From: Ancylobacter amanitiformis
Lineage (GTDB): Bacteria; Pseudomonadota; Alphaproteobacteria; Rhizobiales; Xanthobacteraceae
Direction: 5' to 3'
Length of the DNA: 64,000 nucleotides
Assembly: GCF_030814815.1 (NCBI RefSeq)
Contig: NZ_JAUSVR010000006.1
Location: 1-64,000 of the forward strand
The position numbers were made by a program, and so were the translations under genes. Every line of letters begins with the position of its first letter. Positions within the stretch are counted from its first letter, which is position 1. The notes beneath the pieces are model-generated. The model was not told the DNA's origin. It was given only the letters and a program-made list of their open reading frames with translations, and did no database searches. Positions 52,997 to 62,430 of the stretch are shown here, piece by piece.

Positions 52997-53746
52997 ATGA
53001 AGATCCTTGTGCCCGTGAAGCGGGTGGTCGACTACAACGTCAAGATCCGCGTCAGGCCGGATGGCTCGGGCGTCGAGCTTGCCAACGTCAAGATGTCGAT
53101 GAACCCGTTCGACGAGATCGCCATCGAGGAGGCGCTGCGGCTCAAGGAAGCCGGCAAGGCCACCGAGGTGATCGCCGTCTCCATCGGGCCGGTGAAGACC
53201 GACGAGACCATCCGCACCGCGCTCGCCATGGGTGCCGATCGCGGCATCTGGGTGAAGACGGAGGAAGCCGGCATCGAGCCGCTCACCGTCGCCAAGATCC
53301 TGCGCAAAATCGTCGAGGCGGAAGGCCCCGGCCTCGTCATCCTCGGCAAGCAGGCGATCGACGACGACGCCAACCAGACCGGGCAGATGCTCTCCGCCCT
53401 GCTCGGCTGGCCGCAGGCGACCTTCGCCTCGAAGGTGGTGGTGGGCGAGGGCAAGATCGACGTGACGCGCGAGATCGACGGCGGCCTGCAGACGCTGGAG
53501 CTGGCGCTGCCGGCGGTGCTGACCACCGACCTGCGTCTCAACGAGCCGCGCTATGCCAGCCTGCCCAACATCATGAAGGCGAAGAAGAAGCCGATCGAGG
53601 AAAAGCCGGCGGCCGATCTCGGCATCGACCTCGCCCCCCGCCTCGACGTGCTTTCCACGCTGGAACCCACCGGCCGCACCGCCGGCAAGAAGGTGGGCTC
53701 TGTCGCCGAACTGGTCGGCGATCTCAAGCAGGCGGGAGTGATCTGA
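52997..53746 (+). CDS. etfB: electron transfer flavoprotein beta subunit
   Basis: The 249-residue protein starts after GGGAG (two GTG codons precede the ATG). It has [94 protein letters not shown]. With EtfA it takes electrons from acyl-CoA dehydrogenases to the ETF:quinone oxidoreductase. etfA follows after 2 bp. Confidence 0.96.
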   Translation: MKILVPVKRVVDYNVKIRVRPDGSGVELANVKMSMNPFDEIAIEEALRLKEAGKATEVIAVSIGPVKTDETIRTALAMGADRGIWVKTEEAGIEPLTVAKILRKIVEAEGPGLVILGKQAIDDDANQTGQMLSALLGWPQATFASKVVVGEGKIDVTREIDGGLQTLELALPAVLTTDLRLNEPRYASLPNIMKAKKKPIEEKPAADLGIDLAPRLDVLSTLEPTGRTAGKKVGSVAELVGDLKQAGVI

Positions 53747-53748
53747 CC

Positions 53749-54693
53749 ATGGCGACGCTGCTTTTTGCCGAACATGACGATGCGAGCCTGAACCCCGTCA
53801 CCGCCCGCGCGCTGACCGCGGCGCGCGCGCTGGGCGCGCCGGTGCATGTGCTCGTGGTGGGCGAGAATGCACGTCCCGCCGCCGAGGCCGCCGCCCGGCT
53901 CGAGGGCGTGGCCGAAGTGCTGCTCGCCGACGCGCCGGTCTATGCGCACCGCCTCGCCGAGCCGGTGGCGAGCCTGGGCGTCGCGCTCGCGGGCGAGTAT
54001 GACGCGCTCATTGCGCCTTCCACCGCCGTGTGGAAGAGCGTGCTGCCGCGCATCGCCGCGCTGATCGATGTGATGCAGGTGTCCGACGCCATCGCCGTCA
54101 TCGCGCCCGATATTTTCGAGCGGCCGATCTATGCCGGCAACGCCATCCAGCGCGTGCGCGTGCGCGACGCCAGGAAGGTGGTGACCATCCGCACCGCCGC
54201 CTTCGCCGCGACGGGCGAGGGCGGGGCGGCGCCGATCCGCGCGATCACCCCGGCGGATGCTCCGGCCGGCACGCTTTTCGTCGGCGAGCAGATCGCCGCC
54301 AGCGAGCGCCCGGACCTGACCGCGGCGCGCATCATCGTCTCGGGCGGGCGGGCCGTCGGCTCGGCGGAGAACTTCGCCAAGGTCATCGAGCCGCTGGCCG
54401 ACGCGCTGGGCGCGGCGGTCGGGGCCTCGCGCGCCGCGGTGGATGCCGGCTACGCGCCGAATGACTGGCAGGTCGGCCAGACCGGCAAGGTGGTGGCGCC
54501 CGACCTTTATGTCGCGGTGGGCATTTCCGGCGCCATCCAGCATCTGGCCGGCATGAAGGATTCCAAGGTCATCGTCGCTATCAACAAGGACGAGGACGCG
54601 CCGATCTTCTCCGTGGCCGATTTCGGCCTGGTCGGCGACCTGTTCCAGCTGGTGCCGGAACTGACGGCGGAAATTGCTAAGGCGAAAGCCTGA
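53749..54693 (+). CDS. etfA: electron transfer flavoprotein alpha subunit
   Basis: The 314-residue protein has the C-terminal FAD-binding domain: [86 protein letters not shown]. It forms the heterodimer with EtfB. It is followed 51 bp later by a 3-hydroxybutyryl-CoA dehydrogenase, consistent with fatty acid or polyhydroxybutyrate metabolism. Confidence 0.97.
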   Translation: MATLLFAEHDDASLNPVTARALTAARALGAPVHVLVVGENARPAAEAAARLEGVAEVLLADAPVYAHRLAEPVASLGVALAGEYDALIAPSTAVWKSVLPRIAALIDVMQVSDAIAVIAPDIFERPIYAGNAIQRVRVRDARKVVTIRTAAFAATGEGGAAPIRAITPADAPAGTLFVGEQIAASERPDLTAARIIVSGGRAVGSAENFAKVIEPLADALGAAVGASRAAVDAGYAPNDWQVGQTGKVVAPDLYVAVGISGAIQHLAGMKDSKVIVAINKDEDAPIFSVADFGLVGDLFQLVPELTAEIAKAKA

Positions 54694-54744
54694 GAGCCTT
54701 TATACTGAGCACCGAGCCGTCAGCAGGGGCAGGACAACGTGGCC

Positions 54745-55626
54745 ATGGGTTTCGAGATCAAGCGCGTCGGCATTATCGGCGCCGGCCAGATGGGCAACGG
54801 GATCGCGCATGTGTGCGCGCTTGCCGGCTACGATGTCGTGCTCAACGACCTGGAGAAGGACCGCCTCAAGTCGAGCCTCGCCACCATCAACGGCAACATG
54901 TCCCGCCAGGTTGGCAAGGGGCTGTATTCGGATGAGGAGAAGCAGGCCGCGCTCGGGCGCATCCACGGCACCGACCAGACGGCCGACCTCTCCGAGGTCG
55001 ATCTGGTGATCGAGGCGGCGGTGGAGAAGGAGGAGATCAAGCGCAGGATCTTCGCCGCGGTCTGCCCGTTCCTCAAGCCCGAGGCGATCCTCGCCACCAA
55101 CACGTCGTCCATCTCGATCACCCGGCTCGCCGCCTCGACCGACCGGCCGGAGCGCTTCATCGGCATTCACTTCATGAACCCCGTGCCGCTCATGCAGCTC
55201 GTCGAGCTGGTGCGCGGCATCGCCACCGAGGACGAGACCTTCGAGCTCTCCAAGGCCTTCGTCACCCGGCTCGGCAAGACCTATGCGGTGTCGGAGGATT
55301 TCCCGGCTTTCATGGTCAACCGCATCCTGCTGCCGATGATCAACGAGGCGATCTACACGCTCTATGAGGGCGTGGGCTCGGTCGACGCCATCGACACCGC
55401 CATGCGGCTCGGCGCCAACCACCCGATGGGCCCGCTGCAGCTCGCCGATTTCATCGGGCTGGATACCTGCCTGTCCATCATGCAGGTGCTGCACGAGGGG
55501 CTGGCCGATTCGAAGTATCGCCCGTGCCCGCTGCTGGTGAAATATGTCGAGGCCGGCTGGCTGGGGCGCAAGACCCAGCGCGGCTTCTATGATTATCGCG
55601 GCGAGAAGCCGGTGCCGACGCGCTGA
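54745..55626 (+). CDS. hbdA: 3-hydroxybutyryl-CoA dehydrogenase
   Basis: The 293-residue enzyme has the NAD-binding VGIIGAGQMGNGIAHVCALAGYDV, VDLVIEAAVEKEEIKRRIF, NTSSISITRLA, the catalytic His in GIHFMNPVPLMQLVELVRG, and the C-domain GANHPMGPLQLADFIGLD. GTG 54739 in frame is the alternative start. It converts acetoacetyl-CoA and 3-hydroxybutyryl-CoA, likely for butyrate, PHB or beta-oxidation, with etfBA upstream. Confidence 0.95.
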   Translation: MGFEIKRVGIIGAGQMGNGIAHVCALAGYDVVLNDLEKDRLKSSLATINGNMSRQVGKGLYSDEEKQAALGRIHGTDQTADLSEVDLVIEAAVEKEEIKRRIFAAVCPFLKPEAILATNTSSISITRLAASTDRPERFIGIHFMNPVPLMQLVELVRGIATEDETFELSKAFVTRLGKTYAVSEDFPAFMVNRILLPMINEAIYTLYEGVGSVDAIDTAMRLGANHPMGPLQLADFIGLDTCLSIMQVLHEGLADSKYRPCPLLVKYVEAGWLGRKTQRGFYDYRGEKPVPTR

Positions 55627-55637
55627 GGGTTTCCCTC

Positions 55638-56045
55638 TCAGGCCGTCAGGAAATCGACGGCCAAACCTCGCGCGACCGAATTGCTCACCGTGGAATCCTG
55701 CCGCGCCCGCTCGACCAGAGCGCCGATATCGCTCGCCGGATCGACGGGCACCACCTCAACCCGCACCAGGGCGCGGGTCGCCAGCAGTGGCGCGCCCGCA
55801 AGCGTCAACTCGACGCCGACGTCGATCGATTCGATCGCGATCCCCATCTCCTGCGCGACATAGTGGAGGTCGTTGCAGAGGCATCCGCCGATGGCGAGCG
55901 CCAGCAACTCCCCGCCATTGAAGCCAAGCCCGGTGCCGCCGGCACGCCCCTCGGCCCGGTCGACCACCAGCGTATGCGCGCCGGCCCAACCCAGCGCCGC
56001 GCCCGTGCCGCCGATGCTGCGCAGCTGAACCTGCATCCTTGCCAT
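55638..56045 (-). CDS. OsmC-family protein lacking the second cysteine
   Basis: The 135-residue protein has the OsmC fold order: N-terminal strands, GFNGGELLALAIGGCLCNDLHYVAQEMG (Cys55 and Cys57), then a strand-rich part, ending DSTVSNSVARGLAVDFL, where OsmC/Ohr proteins usually have CPVSN. The second Cys is replaced by Ser118-Thr119. OsmC/Ohr proteins reduce organic hydroperoxides with two Cys; this one may use another partner or have lost that role. Confidence 0.85.
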   Translation of the reverse strand: MARMQVQLRSIGGTGAALGWAGAHTLVVDRAEGRAGGTGLGFNGGELLALAIGGCLCNDLHYVAQEMGIAIESIDVGVELTLAGAPLLATRALVRVEVVPVDPASDIGALVERARQDSTVSNSVARGLAVDFLTA

Positions 56046-56103
56046 CGCGAGGGGTCTCCGTGAAGCGCATGGATGCTCTCAGGGCCGTGGCGGCTTTGCA
56101 AGC

Positions 56104-57087
56104 CTATCGCATCCCGCGCCCCACCCAGCGCGCCGGCCGCCCGTCGATCGCCGCCAGCCCCAGCGCGATGAGCGCGAAGCCGGCCAGTTCGCGCGGCTCC
56201 AGCGCCTCGCCCAGGAACAGCGCGCCGAGCAGGATGGCGCTCACCGGCACGAGGAAGGTGACGAGCGAGATGTTGGTCGCGCCGTTGCGCGCGAGAATGC
56301 GGAAATACAGGATATAGGCGATGCCGGTGGAGAGCACGCCCAGCCCCATCAGCGCCGCCAGCACATGCGGGGAGGGCAGCGGCCGCGTCCAGGGCTGGTC
56401 GATCGCGAGCGCGAGGGGCGCGAGCAGCACGCTTGAGGCGGCGAGTTGCAGCATGGCGACGCCGATCGGCGGCAGGTGGCGGAAGCGCCGGCCATAGACC
56501 GCGGCGAAACCATAGGACACGGTCGCGCCGATGGCCGCCAGCTGGGCCGGCAATTGATGGCCGCCGAGCTGGCCGATCAGCGCCGGCCCCATCATGACCG
56601 CCACGCCGGCAAAGCCCAGCACCACGCCGGCCAGCTTGCCGGCGGTGAACTTCTCGTCGCGGGTGAAGGCCTGCGCCACCAGCACGGTGAAGAGCGGCGT
56701 GGCGGCGTTGAGGATCGAGGACAGGCCGCTGGGAATATGCTGCTGCGACCAGGCGATGAGGCCGAAGGGAATGATATTGGCGATCACCGCCATGATCAGG
56801 AATTCGCCGATCAGGCGGCGGTTGAGCGGCACGTGCACGCCGCCGATCCGGGCGATGACGAACAGCGCCGCGGTGCCGATGGACACCCGCCCCAGCACCA
56901 TGGTGAGCGGGGATATCTCCTGCACCGCCACCTTGCCGAAGAAGAACGAGCCGCCCCAGATCAGCGACAGCAGCACCAGCGCCCCCCAGTCGCCGGCCGC
57001 CATGGGTAGCGGCGTCGACAGCGGCGTCCTCGCGCCCGCCACCGAGGGCGGAGAGCCGGGACGGGCGGCGGATGGGGAGGCGGACAT
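56104..57087 (-). CDS. EamA/DMT-family transporter
   Basis: The 327-residue protein has 10 hydrophobic segments in two EamA repeats: WGALVLLSLIWGGSFFFGKVAVQEISPLTMVLGRVSIG and LAGVVLGFAGVAVMMGP for the first; LAAIGATVSYGFAAVYGRRFRHLPP..., ALMGLGVLSTGIAYILYFRILARNGATNISLVTFLVPVSAILLGALFLGE for the second. It exports small metabolites; the substrate is unknown. Start 57087 follows GGAGG. Confidence 0.92.
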   Translation of the reverse strand: MSASPSAARPGSPPSVAGARTPLSTPLPMAAGDWGALVLLSLIWGGSFFFGKVAVQEISPLTMVLGRVSIGTAALFVIARIGGVHVPLNRRLIGEFLIMAVIANIIPFGLIAWSQQHIPSGLSSILNAATPLFTVLVAQAFTRDEKFTAGKLAGVVLGFAGVAVMMGPALIGQLGGHQLPAQLAAIGATVSYGFAAVYGRRFRHLPPIGVAMLQLAASSVLLAPLALAIDQPWTRPLPSPHVLAALMGLGVLSTGIAYILYFRILARNGATNISLVTFLVPVSAILLGALFLGEALEPRELAGFALIALGLAAIDGRPARWVGRGMR

Positions 57088-57247
57088 GCAACGCTCCTGC
57101 GCGAACGCGGCCACTCCGCACGGGACGGGCGAGCGGCGGATGGGACCCGCCGCCCCGCCCAATCGGCCGATGACCGCGGCGGGCGAGCCGGCTCGCGCAG
57201 GGTCATACGTCCTCGCGCGGCGTTCGCCTACCCGATTTCGCCGGGTT

Positions 57248-58213
57248 TCAGCCGTGCGAGGTCGCGGGATGAGCCAGCCACGCGGCGTACCAGCGCGGCC
57301 AGTCGGCGCTGGGGGTGCCGGGCCGGCCCATGCCGAAGCCGTGCCCGCCGGAGGGGAGCCTGTGCAGTTCCACCGGCACGCCGGCGCCTTCACAGGCGCG
57401 AGCTATGAGCGGGGCCTGCCGGGGATCGCTGACCGGGTCGTCCGCCGCCTGCACCAGAAAGCTCGGGGGAAAGGCGGGCGTGACATAGGTCTCCGCCGAC
57501 CAGCGCGCCGCCTCCCCGGGCGAAGGGTGGCGACCGGCCAGCAGGCGCTGCGTCGAGGTCGGCGTCAGGTCCGGGGAAAGGCTCAGCACGGGATAGATGA
57601 AGGCGGCGAAATCCGCGCTTCCCACCGTCGCATCGGTGGCATCCACCGGGGGATAGTCGCCCATCGGCGCGGCGCCGGCGGTGAGCGCCAGCAGATGCGC
57701 GCCGGCGGAAAAGCCGAGCAGGCCGACGCGGGTGGGCGCGGTCCCGCTCGCGCCGGCCCGGATGAGCCGCAGCGCGCGGCGCGCATCCTGCAACGGCGCG
57801 GCCGCCGCCGCCTTCCAGCCCTCGCCCGGCAGGCGATAATCGAGCACGGCGGCGGCGATACCCCGCCCGGCGAGCCAGCGTGCGGCCGGCAGCGCCTCGT
57901 TTCCGTCCTCGATCCGCCGGTAGCCGCCGCCGGAGGCGATGAGGATCACCGTGTCGGTCGGCCGGTCCGGGTGGAACAGCGTCAGGCTGGGGCGGGCGAT
58001 GGTGCGCCGGGCGTCGCGCGGGCCGCTCGCGACCGCGCCCCGCGGGCCGCCGCCGCCGGGAGGCGTGCCGGGCCACAGCGGGAGCACCGCGTCGGGCGCG
58101 CGGCCGGGCGCGCGGCAGGGAGCGGAGGCCGGCGCATCCGCCCGGCTCGTGCCGGTGGCAAGCGCGCCCAGCAGAGGTGCCCCGAGGAGGGCGAGGAGGT
58201 TCCGGCGGTTCAC
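57248..58213 (-). CDS. exported alpha/beta hydrolase (esterase/lipase-like)
   Basis: The 321-residue protein has a twin-Arg signal (NRRNLLALLGAPLLGALATG) for Tat export. The hydrolase core follows: VILIASGGGYRRIEDGNEA, RGIAAAVLDYRLPGEGW, LGFSAGAHLLALTAG with nucleophile Ser in GFSAG, FLVQAADDPVSDPRQ (Asp) and GHGFGMG (His). This pattern is close to BD-FAE/acetylxylan esterases. The second GTG at 58213, 5 nt after GGGGAGG, is preferred to the first at 58216. Confidence 0.88.
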   Translation of the reverse strand: MNRRNLLALLGAPLLGALATGTSRADAPASAPCRAPGRAPDAVLPLWPGTPPGGGGPRGAVASGPRDARRTIARPSLTLFHPDRPTDTVILIASGGGYRRIEDGNEALPAARWLAGRGIAAAVLDYRLPGEGWKAAAAAPLQDARRALRLIRAGASGTAPTRVGLLGFSAGAHLLALTAGAAPMGDYPPVDATDATVGSADFAAFIYPVLSLSPDLTPTSTQRLLAGRHPSPGEAARWSAETYVTPAFPPSFLVQAADDPVSDPRQAPLIARACEGAGVPVELHRLPSGGHGFGMGRPGTPSADWPRWYAAWLAHPATSHG

Positions 58214-58260
58214 CACGGCCTCCCCTCGGCGCGGAACGCGTCGCCCGAGGCTCGAACGCG

Positions 58261-59052
58261 CTATAGCCCCGCCGGCGCGCGGCGGGCCGCCTCGATCAGC
58301 GCCACCGCGTCCGGGCTCGCCCATTCCGCCGGCCCGGCAATATGGCCGATCTCGCAGCCCTGCGCGTCGATCAGCATGGTGGTCGGCAGCCCGAAGCCGC
58401 GCCCCACCGCGCGCAGGTCCTGGAAGGCCTGCGCCTTGGGGTCGGTATAGAGCGCCAGATGCCGGATGCCGGTCTCGTCCATGAAGGTCTTCGGCTTTTC
58501 GGGATTGCGCTGGTCGATATTGATGGCGATCACCGCGAAACCGGGCAGCGCCGTTGCATCCTTGCCGGTCGCCGTCGTGGCGCCGAGCGTGCCCTGCAAT
58601 TCGTCGAGCGCGGGCATTTCCTTGCGACAGGGCACGCACCAGGTGGCCCAGATGTTGACCAGTTTCAGCCCGTCGCCCCCCACTTTGGACAGGCTGCTCG
58701 GCGTGCCGTCGGGGGCGAGGAAGGCGAGATCGGGAATGCGGGTCGGTTTGAGTGTCGGGGCGAAGGCGGCGAGTTCGCCCTTGGCGAGATCGGCGATGCG
58801 GCGGCCGGTGTCGCTGGCGGCGGTGCAGGCGGCATCGCCCCCGCGCGCGGCTATGGTGGCCTCTTCCGGGGCTGCCGGCGCCTCGTGCTGCGCAACGGCG
58901 TTGCGCCCCCCGCCCCCGATCCCGTATACGCCTGCCAGCCCGGCAGCGGCGCCGAGCACAAGCGCGGCCGCCACGATGAGGGCGAACCGGCCCTTGGCGC
59001 GCGCCGTGCCCCGCCCTTCGGGGGGCGTCGCATCCTCAGGTCGTTCGGTCAT
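58261..59052 (-). CDS. tlpA: TlpA-family thiol-disulfide oxidoreductase
   Basis: The 263-residue protein has an N-terminal membrane anchor ([22 protein letters not shown], about 23-44), a periplasmic thioredoxin domain with [13 protein letters not shown] (Cys139 and Cys142), [15 protein letters not shown], and [20 protein letters not shown]. TlpA proteins reduce periplasmic thiols for cytochrome oxidase assembly in rhizobia. It is divergent from argH with only 26 bp between the start codons, a layout conserved in the group. Confidence 0.93.
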   Translation of the reverse strand: MTERPEDATPPEGRGTARAKGRFALIVAAALVLGAAAGLAGVYGIGGGGRNAVAQHEAPAAPEEATIAARGGDAACTAASDTGRRIADLAKGELAAFAPTLKPTRIPDLAFLAPDGTPSSLSKVGGDGLKLVNIWATWCVPCRKEMPALDELQGTLGATTATGKDATALPGFAVIAINIDQRNPEKPKTFMDETGIRHLALYTDPKAQAFQDLRAVGRGFGLPTTMLIDAQGCEIGHIAGPAEWASPDAVALIEAARRAPAGL

Positions 59053-59078
59053 GGCCGTCCTCGCGGAGAAAAGTCAGC

Positions 59079-60467
59079 ATGAGCAACAAGATGTGGGGCG
59101 GCCGTTTCGAGACCGGCCCCGACGCGATCATGGAGGAGATAAACGCCTCCATCGGTTTCGACCAGCGCCTCTATGCGCAGGACATTGCGGGGTCGAAGGC
59201 GCATGCCTCGATGCTCGCGGCGAAGGGGATCATCGACAAGGCTGATGCCGAAAAGATCGTCGCCGGTCTAGACACGATCCTGTCAGAGATCGACGCGGGC
59301 GATTTCACCTTCCAGCGCGCGCTGGAAGACATTCACATGAACATCGAATCGCGCCTCGCCGTGCTGCTCGGCCCGGCGGCCGGCCGGCTGCATACCGCCC
59401 GTTCGCGCAACGACCAGGTGGCGACCGATTTCCGGCTCTATGTCCGGGACACGATCGACACGCTCGACGCCCAGTTCAAGGACCTGCAGAAGGCGCTGGT
59501 GGAGAAGGCGCTGGTGCATTCCGGCACGGTCATGCCGGGCTTTACCCATCTGCAGACCGCCCAGCCCGTGACATTCGGCCACCACCTGCTCGCCTATGTC
59601 GAGATGCTCGGGCGTGATCGCGGCCGGTTCCGGGACGCCCGCGCGCGGCTGAACGAATGCCCGCTCGGCGCGGCGGCGCTGGCCGGTACCTCCTTCCCGA
59701 TCGACCGCTTCGCCACGGCGAAGGCGCTGGGATTCGACCGGCCGACCGCCAACTCGCTCGATTCGGTGTCCGATCGCGATTTCGTGCTGGAGACGCTGGC
59801 GGCGGCCTCGATCGCGGCCATGCATCTCTCGCGCTTCGCGGAGGAAATCGTCATCTGGACCTCGCCCCTCACCGGGCTGCTCAAGCTCTCGGATCGCTTC
59901 ACCACTGGCTCCTCGATCATGCCGCAGAAGCGCAACCCGGACGCGGCCGAACTGGTGCGCGCCAAGATCGGCCGCATCGCCGGCGCGTTCTCCGGGCTGC
60001 TGATGGTAATGAAGGGCCTCGCGCTCGCCTATGCCAAGGACATGCAGGAAGACAAGGAAGGCGCGTTCGACGCGCTCTCCACCCTCTCGCTGATGATCGC
60101 CGCCACCAGCGGCATGGTGCGCGACATGGTGCCGGACGAGAAGCGCATGAAGGACGCCGCGGGCTCGGGCTATTCCACCGCCACCGACCTCGCGGACTGG
60201 CTGGTGCGCGTGCTCGGCCTGCCGTTCCGCGAGGCACACCATGTCACCGGCCGCATCGTCGCGCTGGCGGCGGGCCGCGACGTGGCGCTGCACAAGCTGT
60301 CGCTGGCCGACATGCAAGAGGTGGAGCCACGCATCACCAATGAGGTATTCGGCGTGCTCTCGGTGGCGAAATCCGTGGCGAGCCGCGTCTCCTATGGCGG
60401 CACCGCGCCGAAGAATGTCCGCGCGCAGGCCAAGCGCTGGCTGAAGCAACTGGACAAGCCCGCCTGA
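59079..60467 (+). CDS. argH: argininosuccinate lyase
   Basis: The 462-residue protein has all signature motifs: [75 protein letters not shown], and the fumarase-type [14 protein letters not shown] (about residues 274-287). It cleaves argininosuccinate to arginine and fumarate. A putative inner-membrane septation gene follows after 40 bp. The promoter must lie in the 26-bp gap or inside tlpA. Confidence 0.97.
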   Translation: MSNKMWGGRFETGPDAIMEEINASIGFDQRLYAQDIAGSKAHASMLAAKGIIDKADAEKIVAGLDTILSEIDAGDFTFQRALEDIHMNIESRLAVLLGPAAGRLHTARSRNDQVATDFRLYVRDTIDTLDAQFKDLQKALVEKALVHSGTVMPGFTHLQTAQPVTFGHHLLAYVEMLGRDRGRFRDARARLNECPLGAAALAGTSFPIDRFATAKALGFDRPTANSLDSVSDRDFVLETLAAASIAAMHLSRFAEEIVIWTSPLTGLLKLSDRFTTGSSIMPQKRNPDAAELVRAKIGRIAGAFSGLLMVMKGLALAYAKDMQEDKEGAFDALSTLSLMIAATSGMVRDMVPDEKRMKDAAGSGYSTATDLADWLVRVLGLPFREAHHVTGRIVALAAGRDVALHKLSLADMQEVEPRITNEVFGVLSVAKSVASRVSYGGTAPKNVRAQAKRWLKQLDKPA

Positions 60468-60507
60468 GGGGCGTCCCCTTGCGCCGACCTCAAGGAGCCA
60501 TGCCGCG

Positions 60508-61182
60508 ATGACGAGCCCCGAGACGATGAAGCCGGACAGGACCGCGACCGACAGGACCGCGACCAACAGGACAGGGTCGGACATGATCCGGCCCGAGGCC
60601 GGCGATGCCGGGACCCGGGTCCTGCGCCGCCTGCACCCGGTGACGAAGTTCGCGCTGGAGATGGGCCCGCTCGCCGTGTTCTTCATCGCCAATGCCAAGG
60701 GCGGCATCTATGCGGCGACCGGCGCCTTCATGCTGGCGACGCTGATCGCGCTGGCGGCCATGTGGTATCTCGCGCGCAAGATCGCGGTGATGCCGCTGGT
60801 GTCGGCGGGAGTGGTGCTGGTGTTCGGCACGCTCACCCTCGTGCTGCAGGACGATCACTTCATCAAGATGAAGCCGACCATGGTCAACGCCCTGTTCGGC
60901 ATCGCGCTGCTCGGCGGGCTGGCGTTCAACAAGCCGCTGCTGCCTTATGTGCTCGGCGACGTGTTCGAACTGACCGATGAGGGCTGGCGCGTCCTCACCA
61001 TCCGCTGGGGCGTGTTCTTTCTCGTCATGGCTGTGGTGAACGAGATCGTCTGGCGCAGCGTGTCGACCGATGCCTGGGTGGCGTTCAAGACCTTCGGCTA
61101 CCTGCCGCTGACCTTCATCTTCGCCATGGCGCAGATGCCGCTGATGACGCGCCACGGCATCGCGCCGGGCGCCGAGAAATAG
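60508..61182 (+). CDS. yciB: inner membrane septation protein A
   Basis: The 224-residue protein has five hydrophobic segments and the IspZ/YciB core: KFALEMGPLAVFFIANAKGGIYAATGAFMLATLIALAAMW, VLVFGTLTLVLQDDHFIKMKPTMVNALFGIALLGGLAFNKPLLPYVLG, and LTIRWGVFFLVMAVVNEIVWRSVSTDAWVAFKTFGYLPLTFIFAMAQMPLM. Near the N-terminus DRTATDRTATNRT is encoded by a 15-bp tandem duplication (60535-60564). It has a role in cell division and envelope maintenance. AAGGAG lies upstream, with a spacing longer than usual. Confidence 0.93.
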   Translation: MTSPETMKPDRTATDRTATNRTGSDMIRPEAGDAGTRVLRRLHPVTKFALEMGPLAVFFIANAKGGIYAATGAFMLATLIALAAMWYLARKIAVMPLVSAGVVLVFGTLTLVLQDDHFIKMKPTMVNALFGIALLGGLAFNKPLLPYVLGDVFELTDEGWRVLTIRWGVFFLVMAVVNEIVWRSVSTDAWVAFKTFGYLPLTFIFAMAQMPLMTRHGIAPGAEK

Positions 61183-61186
61183 GCCG

Positions 61187-61214
61187 CGGGAAACAGGCCC
61201 CGGGAAACAGGCCC
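61187..61214. repeat. 14-bp tandem repeat, two copies
   Basis: Two identical cgggaaacaggccc units directly follow the yciB stop. Confidence 0.9.
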
Positions 61215-61224
61215 CGGACAATGG

Positions 61225-61248
61225 CCGGCGGGATGCTCATCCCGCCGG
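61225..61248. terminator. GC-rich stem-loop between convergent yciB and aldo/keto reductase genes
   Basis: A perfect 10-bp stem (ccggcgggat with atcccgccgg) has a 4-nt loop. There is no T-tract on either side, so termination strength is uncertain. Confidence 0.5.
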
Positions 61249-61272
61249 GCGTGCGTGCCGCCGGCTCCGGCG

Positions 61273-62319
61273 CTACGGGCAGGGATTGCCGCGCAGCTGG
61301 TGCACTGCGTCGATCTTCGCCTCGATTTCCGGCGTGATCGCCACATCGATGGCGTCGATATCGGTGGCGAGCTGCGCCATCGAAGTGGCGCCGATGATGA
61401 CCGAGGTCATGAACGGGCGCGACAGGCAGAAGGCGATGGCCATCTGCGCGGGGTCGAGCCCCTCCTCGCGGGCAATAGTGAGATAGTCGTCGATCGCCGC
61501 TTCCGCGCCCGGCTTCTGGTAGCGCTGGCCGCGATCGAACAGCGTCGAGCGCGCGCCGGGCGGGCGGGCGCCCTTCTGGTACTTGCCGGTGAGAAAACCC
61601 TGCGCCAGCGGGGAATAGGCGAGCAGGCCGACCGCCTCGCGCAGGCTCACCTCGGCGAGCGCGGTCTCGAAGGTGCGGTTCAGCAGGTGATAGGCGTTCT
61701 GGATCGAGGCGACGCGCGGCGCGCCCGAGCGCTCGGCCTCCGCGAGGTAGCGCATCGTGCCCCAGGCGCTCTCGTTGGAGAGGCCGACATGGCGCACCTT
61801 GCCCTCCCGCACCAGCTCGGCGAAGACATCGAGCGTCTCGGCAATCGGCGTCTCCTCGCCCGGTGCCGATGTCCAGCGGGTGGGGTTGGAGCCGAACTCC
61901 GCCATGGGCCGGCCGGGCCAGTGCAACTGGTAGAGGTCGATATAGTCGGTCTGCAGGCGCCGGAGGCTCTTCTCGACCGCCTCGCGGATCTGCCCGCGTG
62001 TCGGGCGGGCGGGCGCGCCGTCGTCGCGGAACCAGGTCATTTCGGACAGGCCGCAGACCTTGGTGGCAAGGATCACCTTGTCGCGGGTGCCGCGCGCCTT
62101 GAGCCACGAGCCGATGACCCGCTCGGTGGAGCCCTGCGTCTCGGGCTTGGGCGGGATCGAGTAAAGTTCGGCGGTGTCGAGGAAGTTGATGCCGCGGTCC
62201 AGCGCATAGTCCAGCTGCGCATGGCCTTCGGCTTCGGTGTTCTGCTGGCCGAAGGTCATGGTGCCGAGACAGATGGCGCTGACCTCCAGGCCGGTGCGGC
62301 CGAGCGGGCGATAATGCAT
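61273..62319 (-). CDS. aldo/keto reductase, Tas-like
   Basis: The 348-residue protein has the AKR tetrad: Asp in INFLDTAELYSIPP with Tyr following, Lys in VILATKVCG, His in YQLHWPGRP. The start MHYRPLGRTGLEVSAICLGTMTFGQQNTEAEGHAQLDYALDRG and PKPETQGSTERVIGSWL match E. coli Tas. NADPH-dependent carbonyl reduction is likely. No ribosome binding site is visible before ATG 62319. A weaker start upstream at 62373 is possible. Confidence 0.93.
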   Translation of the reverse strand: MHYRPLGRTGLEVSAICLGTMTFGQQNTEAEGHAQLDYALDRGINFLDTAELYSIPPKPETQGSTERVIGSWLKARGTRDKVILATKVCGLSEMTWFRDDGAPARPTRGQIREAVEKSLRRLQTDYIDLYQLHWPGRPMAEFGSNPTRWTSAPGEETPIAETLDVFAELVREGKVRHVGLSNESAWGTMRYLAEAERSGAPRVASIQNAYHLLNRTFETALAEVSLREAVGLLAYSPLAQGFLTGKYQKGARPPGARSTLFDRGQRYQKPGAEAAIDDYLTIAREEGLDPAQMAIAFCLSRPFMTSVIIGATSMAQLATDIDAIDVAITPEIEAKIDAVHQLRGNPCP

Positions 62320-62430
62320 GGCGATGTATCGGGTTTTCGAGGGGAGGGGGTGGGTTGAGGATAGGCGCCGCACGCCCGGCGGGCAAGATGCCGGGCGGGA
62401 TGTGGGGCGTTCGTCAGGGAGGGGATATGT

